Positions 23,855-35,836 of a DNA stretch of 64,000 nucleotides are shown here, one piece after another. The position numbers and the translations under genes are program-made. Under the pieces are notes generated by a model. The model did not search any database. It was not told the DNA's origin and saw only the letters and a program-made list of their open reading frames with translations. The DNA is from Motacilla alba alba (taxonomy: Eukaryota > Chordata > Aves > Passeriformes > Motacillidae): contig NC_052046.1 in assembly GCF_015832195.1 (NCBI RefSeq), positions 36,794,911 through 36,858,910 of the forward strand, written 5' to 3'. Numbering within the stretch: the first letter of the stretch is position 1; every line of letters begins with the position of its first letter.

Positions 23855-25745
23855 CTTTTGCCTTTGTGGACTTGAACATTTTCTGCCCACTAAATGAACA
23901 CCAGATGGTTTTTCAGTTTCGGGTCCTTATGTACTCTGTGTCCAGTTCTTATGTACAGAAGAGATTTGCTTTGTGGTGTGAACCACCACCAGTTTCAGAG
24001 TGCTGAGAACAGTAGACAGGGGTACCCAAATGTTGGCAACAAGGCGTTCTATCTTCCTGAATCCTATAAGAGAATTTGGTTTGGGCAAGGAGTGGAGTGA
24101 GTGGGGAATGACTGATTTAGTAGATGAACAAATTTTTATTTCTGATTCAGGATGACTGTAATGCAGAAAGTAGAGAAGGGTCTTCATTTTCTTAGTAAGC
24201 TTCAAAATACTATTGTAGGTTACATTGGGCCTGCAGCTATCCGAGGTTACTTAGTGTGCAATCCTATTTCTAAGAGGAACATAGACTTCTTTCTGGGAGC
24301 AGTATGAGATATATTAGATCCAACTACGCATTACTGTAGGTCTGCTGTTTTCTTAAAAAATGCATGAATTTTCCAGGTTTTTTTTTTTTTGTCCCTTTTT
24401 AATATTTATACATACAGATTGTGTATACTAGAAATTCCTTAAATAGCTTTAAAACAGGAAGGCAGCTATTCTTAACCCAGATTCAGAGCTGTACTTCCCA
24501 GGCTAAAAGTGATGAAGCAAACTGAAAGCAGTTGGATCTTGATGTGAACAGCTTGAGTCCTGGGTTTTAGTTTGACCCCTGTCATTGAGACAATGGGTAA
24601 AAACTTGTCAAGAGTTGAACTGTGAAGAATGGCAGATACTTGGTGCCATGAACACAAATGCTGAAGGGCCTCTGTCACTGCAATTCTTTGCTCCAGATCT
24701 GCCAAAGCCAGTTAGGGAATCTAAAAACAAGCTGGAATTGCACCAAAAAATCCAGGCTGCTAAGGTTGATGTCTTGGGTTTTCTCCATCTCCAGAATTGT
24801 GCAGTGGCCTGTAAATTCAAGGACTAGCAAAATAAATCACAAATACCCTACTTGGGGTGTGTATGTGTGCTCTTTTTAAATGGAAGAAGATTAGTTCCTA
24901 ATTGATCAGTGGCAATGCTCCCACACAAATTGTCCCCTCGTATTCCATTCATGTGTGGGATGAAAAAATAAATGCTCTCCTTCAGGCTCACCTTGGTTTC
25001 TCTGGTAGGACACCTGTATAATATACCTAATTTCAGGTGGCCATCCAAACTAGACAGACATGTGTTTGGTTTATATTTTTGGCTTCCAAAATCCAGAGGT
25101 AGAAATCCTGACTTAGTACATAGAGTGAACTGCACGGGATCCATTGGTTCAAGCTGACAACAGCATTCGTAATCCTGACACAGCAGCTTGCTGTGCTTAC
25201 AAATTCCTTCCCCTCATGGTGTTTTAGATCAATTTTCATGGCTATTTAGCATAACTACATGTGCGCATACCTGTGTACGCCTGCAAGTTGGTATGCGCAC
25301 ACATCACTCTCACACACCTCTTTCATTATTTTTAGTATCCCTTCCCTCCTGCCTCTCCTACCCCATTAGTATGAGCATTTAAAAATAATTCCAAGTAAAT
25401 AATATAATAAAATTACTCCAAGCAGGAAAATCACACTCCAGTATTATTTGAGCATTCATAGTGTTCATAAAATTGATGAAAATTGTTGTTTATTGCTTCT
25501 CTGTAATAGCATTATGATTTTTTTTTAAAATCTTGGTCCTAGTATTTACTGTAGTCGCCAGCCTGCATAGTGTGGTTTAATATTAAAATAAAATTAATAC
25601 GCATGGCTGGTTAACTAGGACTGTTTAATTCAAGGCAAGTGTCCATTCAAGGAAAAGTGTAAATATTTATGCCTAGCTAGAGCTAGATCACATGGATTCT
25701 GTTTTATTGTGTGCTTCCATTTTAATGGGTCCAGCATTAGTCCCG

Positions 25746-26500
25746 TGTGGCATCCCACCCTTACATGGAAGGGACCACCCAAGGATCATAGGTCCTCGTG
25801 GTTGAAAGGAATGACAAAAGTAAGAGTGCCAGCAAAAGCTTACAAAGTTTTATTAATAAATTACACATTTGGCATGGAAATTTGCATGGTAATCCCTGAC
25901 CTCCTATACAAGCACGGGGCAGTGGGTTTTGATAAAGGGCTGGGATGAAAGGAGAGGGACTGAGAGAGAGAGAGAGAGAGAGATGGATTAAAAAGGAGGA
26001 GAGAGAATGAAAAGAAAGGAAGAGAGCGGTACCACCAGTCCTGGTTCCAGCATCTATCCAGCTGATGGATATGCAGGCCCTTGGAACACATGTGTGTCCA
26101 GGCTTTGTCGTCCTTTCTATAGTGCAGTTTCCATGCACTGCAGTAAGTTTCTCACTCTCTGCGCAAATGAGTTATCATGTGCAGCCCATTCTTGTTGACC
26201 TTTGTGGAAATGGATTGGGGGCTTCAGGGATCTTGGGTGCTCTTGATCCCCCCTTACATTCCTTGCCGGCTCATCAGCATCATTCCTGTGCCTCAGCTGT
26301 ACTCTGTTGTGCTTTGTTCCGGGAGCCAGAACAAGAACACTTATCCCAGGAAAGTACTGCCCTACTTTCATTTGGCCCCTTTCTCCAGTGATGGTTGGTA
26401 ATTGGCCGTTGCTACCAACAATCCTTGGTTGACTCCACAGCTATGTGTCTATCAGTGTTTGAGACATACACATTAGCCCCTTATCTTCTACACTTCCACA
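25746..26500 (-). mobile_element. solo LTR, copy A (antisense in MUSK intron 5)
   Basis: 755 bp with inverted termini TGTGG...CCACA and an AATAAA signal on the minus strand (25,849-25,854). Flanks TCCCG and TCCTG look like a 5-bp target duplication with one change. It is clearly homologous along its length to the element at 60,066-61,019. A GA run sits inside at about 25,960-25,982. Confidence 0.75.
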
Positions 26501-28771
26501 TCCTGCAATTGGCTTAAGGCATTGTTCAAAGCGCAGAGGTGTTCTTGAAAGACTGACTCTCTGCCTTCTGCAGGCAATCAAGCTCCTAAATGTGCTTTTG
26601 ATCAGGCACATGCTTAAATGACTTGCTCAAGTTGGCCCAGAAACTGCAAGTCACAAGAACATAGAGTGAACTGTGCAGGATTCACTTGTTCAAACTGAAA
26701 ACAGACTTGGCCCAAGAGTTTACACTACTGAGGTACTTTACAGTACTACTTGTCTGGTTTCAGTGGTCCAAGGTAGAGCTAGTTGAAAAATGCTGCTATT
26801 TTGATTTTCCAAATATTTTTTCCTTGATTCCTTGTCAGCTTTCCTCAACATTCATAATACTGGCCTCTATTTATTACTTTTAAAGCACAGCTTTAGTATT
26901 TTTAAGTTTTTCTTTTTAAAGCAAAATTGAAATAATTTGAGCAATATGTTTTAGATGAACATTCAGACACAGTTCTTGTCAGGAAAAAGAAAGCACTGAA
27001 GACCTCTTTTAGTGGAACTGATTTTTCAGTTTTCATCAGTGAATGTCGTGAAGGAGATAAGGTTTTTGTAGGCTCTTCACTCTGCACCTGTCCCAAGACC
27101 TGTCCTAAGTTAGGGCAGACTGTTTGCTTTCCCAGGGCAGGTTTCAGGCACCAGGGCTTGGGTCATGAGTTATAATCAGTTAATCCTGGGTCAGGATTTT
27201 AATTAAAAGGATTAAAAAGCTTGCCTTTTTGCATCTTTTATCCAAATCTGGGGCAAACTCAGATGAATTTGGACAAGTGGTGGTGAAATAGATTTTTTTC
27301 TTTAAAGGCATAATCCACAAGTGGTAAATACACAATCATAATGGACCTAATTTTTGGGTTTGTGGAAAGAGCTTGGTTCCTTACTGGGAGCTGTGTTGAG
27401 TCAATGGACAGCACTGCCCTCACTCAAAGTCTACTTGAGGTGCCTGGGGGGTATTCAGAGAAGAAACAGACCACAAACGGAACATCCCTTTGATTTGACA
27501 TCAGAGAACAGGCTCTGGAGATAAGGTATGGAGAAAGGATGCAAGAGGCAAGCATTGGCCAAGTGAGCCAAATGAGCGACTATGCAAGATAGGCATCGCT
27601 CCTGAAGAAGAGTTACACACAATTTTTATGATCTTGGTGCATCCTGTAGCAGTAAAATGATACATGTCTTTGGTTTCCTTCTGAGGAATGTCTTGGAGGA
27701 GTAGGGTTGGATCTTTCTGACATCTGCTGGGGTCATTATAAATTAGTTCTTCACTAGTGAGCTAGTTCACAGCTATGCAGAAGCTGCATGGTTGTATTTT
27801 CCTCACTTGGTTCTTCTAATTACAGCCTACTCAGCTTATGAGAAAAGGACTAGTGAAAGTAGTGGCACGAAGCAGAAGTTCGATAGACAGAAACAAGCCT
27901 TTTCCACAAAGGAAAAAGGCTTCTGCTTTCTGCAAAGCCAAACAAATAAATGCTGAGTTTGTTGGGTCTGCTAAAATTAGCATGTGAAGATGACTTCCTC
28001 TTGCTACTGTACATCGAGGAGGTAGAAGGTACACTGAGATACAGAAGGTTCCTTTATTGAGATAAAGGAACAATATTGTAATCTTGACTGTTTGCCAAGA
28101 AATGAGTTTTTAATTTCCTGAAGGCAACATTTCTGACCTGCAGTTTTGTATTAATTTTCTATCTTCTTAAGGATTTTGCTAACTAGCTTTTTAATCACTG
28201 CATTATCAACTTTGGTAATGTACACTTCTGCAAAACCTAGAAGAGTATTTATATACTCAGTGAAGCAGTACATTGCCAAAGGATTTCCAAAGATTTCTTG
28301 TTTGCTGTATTTATTCTCAAAGTGAATCTCTGGCTGAAAGGTTCCTGAATTAATCCAATCCTATGGTTGGATAGAGGCATTTTCTTGCGTACCTGATCTG
28401 TAGTTCACACAAATGTCTGAAGGCTGAAGTTTATTGACAAAATGTTGACTGAGATGGCTAAGATGTTCCAGTTTTATCTGAAATCTGAAATCACTCCTTT
28501 GGAAATAGAGAAGCAGTCATTGCCATCAATAGTGTTGAGATTTATCATCGAGTGCAGAAATTACCATTGATGAAAGTGAAAACTTAGGGCAGGGTATAAA
28601 GATTTAAGCTGTGCCAAGAAGGCATTTATTGGGCCTCCTCTGAGCATTTGAAATCTGTAGGGTCTGTAAGACCTCTGGTTTTTCCTTTATGCATTAGACA
28701 GCTATTTATGTACATAGGTCATAGAAGGGGAGGAATTTTCTTTTTTTTTTTTGTATTTGCAGTGACATCAG

Positions 28772-28794
28772 ACCGGTCCATTAATCGGACCGGT
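28772..28794. repeat. GC-rich inverted repeat
   Basis: ACCGGTCC and GGACCGGT form a perfect 8-bp inverted repeat around a 7-base AT-rich loop, about 20 bp after a run of T. It is unusual in the AT-rich intron; its function is unknown. Confidence 0.7.
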
Positions 28795-29345
28795 TCCATA
28801 AGAGTCATGCAAGAGCTTTTCAGGTTCAGCTTCTAGGCGGGCTGCCTAAAACTGTACAGTCTCCAAGGTCTGACATGAGTTAAGAATGATATTCCCTATA
28901 TCCATTATTTATGAATTGTGTGATATTAAAGAATATATTTAAAGCCATGAGCTATTGTGTAGTGAGAGGCATGGGAATATTCCTGTTATGAGCATGCTTA
29001 TCACTCAGACACAGAGTGAAGCTGCCTCAGTAATTTTTCTTAACATGCAAAATAAATTCCATTGGATGGTTTTGCTTTAATATCTTACTATCTTTTTCAG
29101 ATATTATCCTTATAGCCAGTATTCAGATTATATGTAATTCCTGCGTCAAATAAGAAGTGCCTATTTCAGAACAGCCACAAACCAGTACATTTTTGTGATG
29201 ATTTACAGATGTCATTGCCAGTTCTGGGCTCAGTTTTTTTCTTTGTTTTGGACAATGTTTCTTCTGCCCTTAGGGGAAGGAAAGTGCCCCTTTGTGAATT
29301 GGTAAAATTCACATGAAGAAGAGCTCTTGTTCTTCTTCATTCTTC

Positions 29346-29382
29346 AAAACAAACAAACAAACAAACAAACAAACAAACAAAA
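29346..29382. repeat. (AAAC)n microsatellite
   Basis: About nine AAAC units in MUSK intron 5. Confidence 0.95.
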
Positions 29383-32300
29383 TTGAAAAGTTGACCATTA
29401 ATTTCTGACAGTTTAGAAGTAACACCTGCTTACGAATGGAAAAATGCTATAAATCACGTTTCAGTCTTAGCCTTATATTTAGCTTCAACTATTGAAAGAG
29501 CATTTTATGGAAATTAATGGAGTTATTGTCACTGCAATGTACAAAGGGTGGTAGTGGATTAGGCACTAACACAAGAGAAGGTAAAATATTTTCCTGAGAG
29601 GTATCCTTCCAATCCAACAGCAGTATGTGAATGGCAGTTTTCTGATGTAGGAAGACAGTATGAATGGTCTACTGGAATGTTGTGTGCAAAAGGTTTCTCT
29701 TCCCCTGCGGGGAAAGAACAAACTTCCTGTCTTTCTCAGTGTTGCATCTAGCTAGTGAAACTCTTGAAGTTTCAGTTTGCTCAGTGGTGCATTTTTAATG
29801 CTGAAAAGTGTAGAAAAAGACAATAAATACAGGAACTGCTATGTGAGAGGAGAGAGAATGTGGATGGTCCTGTTGGTTGTGTACTGAGTTAGAAGCAACT
29901 CCATCTTGTGATTTATATGAAACTGAGCTTGATCTCCACCAGCCTGTGGCACCAGATACTTGTGGAATTCAGCAGTATACTGCATGATAACCTTTAGTTT
30001 TGAAGTTGTCACTCTACAGGCACATGTCTAGAAATTAGCAATCGTACATCTGTAAGGAAACAAACAAAATACCCAGGGCAAACATTAGAGGATGAAGGGT
30101 GTTTAACAAAAAACTACCTGTATTCTCCATGGATATAGTAACATTTTTGGTTCAAATCTTTGCATTTTCCAGCTGTCTGAAGAGGCATCTGTTGAGGACT
30201 ACTGGCCCTTTCCTAAATTAGGCCATTTAATTCATTTCTCTGCTGAAGTGTTACTGCTCCACTTCATCCTGTGCTACTATGTGGCAGCACATAAAACAAT
30301 CAAATTAAATCAATGATAGAAGCAAATCTCCTTATGCTCCCCTGACTTAGATGTTTTTTGGGTTTGCGTTCCAGCCCTGGTAGATAGATGTCTTTTTCTG
30401 GCCACATTTTATTGCTTATTACTAGCTACTAAAATAATACCCTGCCACAGGCCACAAAAATGTTCCCCTGTAAGCCACTTCTGAAACCTGCCTCAGCATT
30501 AAAAATAGGAAGGTTTTCCTTAGAGAGCCATCCCTTCAGAAGAAAGGACATGCCAGATTTGGTCTAGATTTTTATTTTGATCATGTAGTTGAATTCTTGT
30601 GCCAGTGAGGGGATGGCAGACTAGTTGACAATAGAAAGCAAAGCCATTGCTACTAAGTTAAGAGACTCTCTCTGTGAAGTGTAAAGCACTAGCTTCCTTC
30701 AGCTGTTTTTGTAAAGTATTATATAGTCTAGGGACAAATTTGCATCACAGATAAATGAACAGACTAGCAAGTCACACCAAAATTCAAGTAACAGGAATAA
30801 AAGCATGCATTTAGTGCAGAAAATTCTATCCATTTGCATAGACCATTCCAGAGATGATCTGTATTTTGTATGAAAGCTGACTCCTTTCTGATATGCCGTT
30901 CAGGAAGTTTTTTACACTTTTGTGTCAACTTGCCTGCACTTGGCATAGATGATGTAGGAAAGGGAGATACCAAGAAACCACTGTAGCAGCCAGTCAGCCC
31001 TGTTACCTTGCATTTCCCACAAATTAGATTTCAGTGTGAAAACGGAATTTTTATCTCTATCATCTTTTGAGGCAGAGTGTTTTGGGTCAGGTGAATTGCC
31101 AAACAGCAAACTGGCAAGGAAGTTTGCAGTTCTTCTTTTAAGTATTGGATGAAATTTCCTCATGGAAATTCTAATACCAACACTGAAGAAGAGCCTTTGG
31201 CTTGGCCTTGAGCAGAGGCAGAAACTCTGGGAAAAGATGCCTTTCCTGTTTGTGTTGGTGCTGGCGTATGTACCTGCAGGCAATGTCCTATGACAGGGTG
31301 AATACAGCAGTTTGATTTTAAACATTGCAAAAGGTTTCTGGGGAGGAAGCTTTACAAGTTTGCCTGTAATTACACCAAAGTATTTGACTGACCTCAGTGG
31401 GGTGGTGTGGGCATTGCTGAAAACCCAGAATATCTTATTAAATCTCCTCCTACCTATGGCACTCACCAGAGTCATCCCAAGGTTCTGAGATGCCGCAGAA
31501 ACAATCATGGCCCTAATTACAGAGTAACAGGGCAAGCTGCAGGAGGAAGAAAGCAGCCTCAGACTTTCAACAAATGACAAGTACGCGTGAGCTATTCAAT
31601 TTACTCCCAAAGCTTGCTCCGCTCTGACATTGGCAGGAGGTTCATGCTGCCTTTGAGTCATTATCACAGGGTGGCCTCTTGCAATGAGGAGCTGCAATGA
31701 GGCTTCAGATAAGGCACATACATAAAATTCTTCTTTAAAAGCATTTGAGTCTGCTATTTCCTTTCGCAAAACCCTCTTTCCCCTAACAAAGACCTTGGGA
31801 AGGCACTTGAAAAATTTATGACCTTCTCACATCATTGCATGAATTATGGTTTTAAGAGAAAAAAATGATATGGCTATTAAAATCCCTCTCTCTTCTAAAC
31901 CATTGGTTAGCTAGAAAGCATGAGCTTCCCACAGAACAATGAAGGGAGTGGAGGGTAGAGAATATCCACAGCTAGCTGATAAAGGGGACCAGAGCAAACT
32001 GAGACAAGCATTCTGAAGTGGTTAGAGCCACTCATAGACCCTCACAAAAAGGGTATATCAAAGATGGAGTTGAGAATTTGGAAAAGGGATGGATCTCTGT
32101 CGTAGGAGAAACTAGAAGAGTTTTTAACACTAAAAATCAAGAATGCATGATGGATAAGGAGAGCAGGGAACAGGCTCCTTGCTGTCCCCAAACCAAGGAA
32201 CATCCTAGCAGCTACTGCTAGCAGCACTTTAAAGTAGACAGAAGGAAGTACTTTTCACATGACATGTAAATAAACTCATGGCATTGCTAATACCAGTGGT

Positions 32301-33828
32301 AGAGACCAGATGTCAGGATGATGCATGAATTGTCTCATTTTTGGGTATCCCAGTGATTCCCCATGATTGCTTGCTCAATTCCTTAGAGTGGGAGAGGGAG
32401 ACTTGTGCATAGCCATGATTTCAATTTGGGCACACAGAGAGCCTTGGCAGCAGTCATGATGGGTTATGATCATGAGTGGAACAAGCAAAGGAATTTCTCC
32501 TTGACTTTGGGAGGCTGGGAACTTCCTTTCCAATTTCACATTCAGTAGTGGGTAGAGGCAGAGATAAATGCCCCTGATATGACTCTGTACTGTAGACAAG
32601 ACAGAGGATGGGGAAGTTTAAAAGGGTCTTTCCTTCAAAGAAACCAAACACAAATATAGGACCAGTAATGACATGAAAAGAATTTCCTCATTCATTTCCT
32701 TGGGAAGTAATTTGAACACATTATCCTCGCTTGTCCTTGAATCTAGTGTTTGCTCTGTATATAGAGATGAACACTTGTACAGAACCGGTTTTATATAGTT
32801 ACACAGGATATAAGCTATCTATTTACATTTTACTTCTGGTTATTACATCTTTGTGTATTTGTGGTGTCTCCTTTTAGGATTCCACAGACATCTACATGCA
32901 GTGTAAAGTCTTTCACAGCTGAGAAATTAGTGGCTGATATGTCTATTATCACATGAGTCCTTCTACTAATGCAAATTTTCCTACCACCCATAAATCTAGA
33001 GTCCACCCTAAAATAAAGTTAACTTGAAAAGTTATTATCTTGCTAAGAAAAAAACTTCTTTTATATCAGACACTAAAGCTTTGAATCTGAAGGCATATAA
33101 TTCAGGATGGAGGAGATGTGCTTTGCTTCATCTTCCTTTCACACAGATCTTGAATTGTCCCTGGTGCCCATCTCATAGCCTCAGGCTCCAGGTTGAGTGT
33201 CTGTGTATTGCTGTGGAGTCTAGCCTGTGCTGTGTGGTGCTTTAAGGACTACAGCAAGACCCAGGTGTCCCAATTAATATATCAGGAGCCAGAAGAACTT
33301 GCATCTTGCCATTGTGTACAAAATGCAGATACTTCAGATGCATTGGAGGCTTATTCTCCTGGGTTACCACAATAAAAGTGTGAGGGTCAGTGGATGAAGA
33401 AGTGCTGCTTGCTTACAGCTTGCTTACAGCTCTTCCTCACCTTGCTGTTTTGGGCCTCATACATAATAGTGCTGTTCCTTGTTAGAAATAAGACAGTGAT
33501 TGTGTGAATTTCCTCCAGTGTGTGCAAAATTTTTTTTTGTTTTGATAACTTGTATACAAATGGTTCTCTAGCAATAAGCATGTTTGTACATAGATTAAAT
33601 AAAATAGGTAATCAATTTGATAGAGATAAATGGAAGTGTCTCATATCAGCTTTGCCGGAGCTGTTTTGCTCCTCTTTGTATTTACTTGGCAGGCTTACAA
33701 AAAAAAGATAAGTGCTGCAACCTAGGTAAGACATACTTGGAGATCAAAGTGAAACTGACCTTGCAGTAATCTTGGGATTTAATTGTTAACTCATCCCCAT
33801 TTTGGAAGTGCTAAGCCACGCTCAGAAC

Positions 33829-33847
33829 CTGCTGCTGCTGCTGCTGC
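33829..33847 (+). repeat. short (CTG)n run
   Basis: Six CTG units on the sense strand of MUSK intron 5. It is well below lengths associated with repeat instability. Confidence 0.9.
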
Positions 33848-35140
33848 AAGAGGAGTGCTTGACTCCTTGTCTCCTTGTCCTTGCTGGAAAATATGTTTGT
33901 TCTCCAAGGTGGGATTCGGTTCTGTCATGTCAGCTGCAGAGACTCTATCTTGCCTGGTCAGTCCTGGTTCTTGCTCGGTGTGACTGTCTCTGTGACTGCT
34001 GATCCATGAGCATGGTGTGCAGCCTGTTCTTGGAACTGGTATTTCAAGAATTTTTTTCATTTTATGCAGGTAATATTAGAAAACACAAATGCTGCTGGTT
34101 TTTATGTATTAAAAAATGAATTTGCCAGACCTTCCCTCATCTCTCACCAGTGGGCAGGAAATGGTAGTCCCTCTACTTTTTACCTCTCCTTGACTGCCTG
34201 GTTTAGCCTTGTCAGGAAAAGTGAATGGTTATGAGCTGAATGAATCTGAATGGGAAGTTAGACAAATGGACTTCTCACTGGCAAAAATCACAGTGGCACA
34301 AGTTCATGGCTCTTCAGAGTATACAGCTAGCAAGCAGAAATATTTTTTCTATGGCTTTGTAAGCAAAGTCCAAGCCTAGAGACACCTCTGCAGACAAGAA
34401 ATAATTCTGACCTTTCACATTTTAGGTACAAAAGAGCTATGGGAACACTGGCAAACACAAACAAAAAATGTTTGCAATTTAGCTAAGTACTTACACATGA
34501 ATTACACAATGCAAAGTCTTTGCCAGGGTATTTATATCTGGAAACCTTCCAAGAAAATATGTGGTTTACCAGTTCCAGCAGCAGTGTAGACACATTGGAT
34601 CTTAACATAACACTGGATGCAAAGGAAAACGCGTTGTGCACAAGAGTTGCCTTTACACACTGTGTTCTGCAGCTTAGCTGAAAAAAAAATGCACAAGACC
34701 TGGTTTCAGTCACCCAAAAGGCCATGTTTCATTGATAAATACAAAGCAGTTGTGGAAAGTGAGGCAGATTGTGATATCAGATCTGGGAGATGGGCACATT
34801 GGGTCTGCCTCATATATGAGGGCAGGCTTAGGCTGCAGTGGGAAGGGAATGTTGCCAGGCAGTTGCCAACATAAAGTTAACTCCTGGTGGAGTTAACTCC
34901 ACCTTGCTTTGGACTACTGGGGATGCAGATGCTTTGCAGTATGCCAGGACTCTGCCAACAAACTCTCAGATGTGAACACCTGTGGATGTTGACAGGCTAA
35001 GTTAATTCATTTACATGGGAAAGTGTTGCTCATATTCTCTTAAATACAAGGTTCACCAAAGCAACTGTGACCTCTGGATAAAAAGCAACCTATCCCACAC
35101 CCCAAAACTAGTGCTTGACTGATCCTGGTGTTGCCTTTTT

Positions 35141-35836
35141 CCCAACCTGGAAATGAAACTCAAGATCATTTTAGTAAAGAGGTAATACAAGAGTGGATCT
35201 TTATTTGAAGGCCTTCAGGGGCAGTTATGGAAGGATGTCCACAAAAGCCCACCCTCCCAAGGATGAGTAGATTTTTATAGGTTTTAGGAAGTTAGCATAA
35301 TTGATAAAAAACACCAATTAGGAGGACAGATGGTGATGGAATTCCCGCCCCTGGGTCAAGCCCCTTCTCTGGAGTCCCCCACTCGGCACTAGCTGGGCTT
35401 TGTCCATGAAATGTGTCCCGAAAAGTTGTTGTAGACCTTGATTCCCAGGAGGAACCAAGATAGAAGAGGGGCCCTGCACCTCCCAGGGCTCAGAGCTCTA
35501 GAAGCTATTTTGTCTTTCTGCCTAGGAAAAGACCATGGAAAAGTACTGGAAAAACTAGCCACTAGTACACTAGGCTTCAGAGCTACAAATATATGTGTGA
35601 AGAATACAGAGAACATATTGAAGTAAAAAGGCAAAAAACAAACAGCATCACTGGTGCTCTGGGCATAACTTTGTCCTTTCCCCAAAGCAGCAGCATGGCT
35701 CCAGGCCACCTACATGGCTGCCTGGTTGTGACTGGCTGAATCAAGCCTTCTTTAACAAAAAAATAGGCCTTACCCAGACTGAGGGCAGGCATCTGCCAGG
35801 ACTTTGGGACCAGACCCCAAACCTGGGAAATGAAAC
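35141..35836 (-). mobile_element. LTR-like segment, boundaries uncertain
   Basis: Composition and phrases resemble a bird ERVL-type LTR in minus orientation, including an AATAAA signal on the minus strand at 35,200-35,205. The limits given are a pair of near-identical ~20-bp direct repeats (35,141-35,159 and 35,815-35,836). I cannot define TG...CA termini, so this is tentative. Confidence 0.4.

Noticed and set aside
23625..23897. Open frames of repeated Ser-Pro-Leu or Glu-Arg-Arg-Gly
   Set aside because: Translations of the GGAGA microsatellite.
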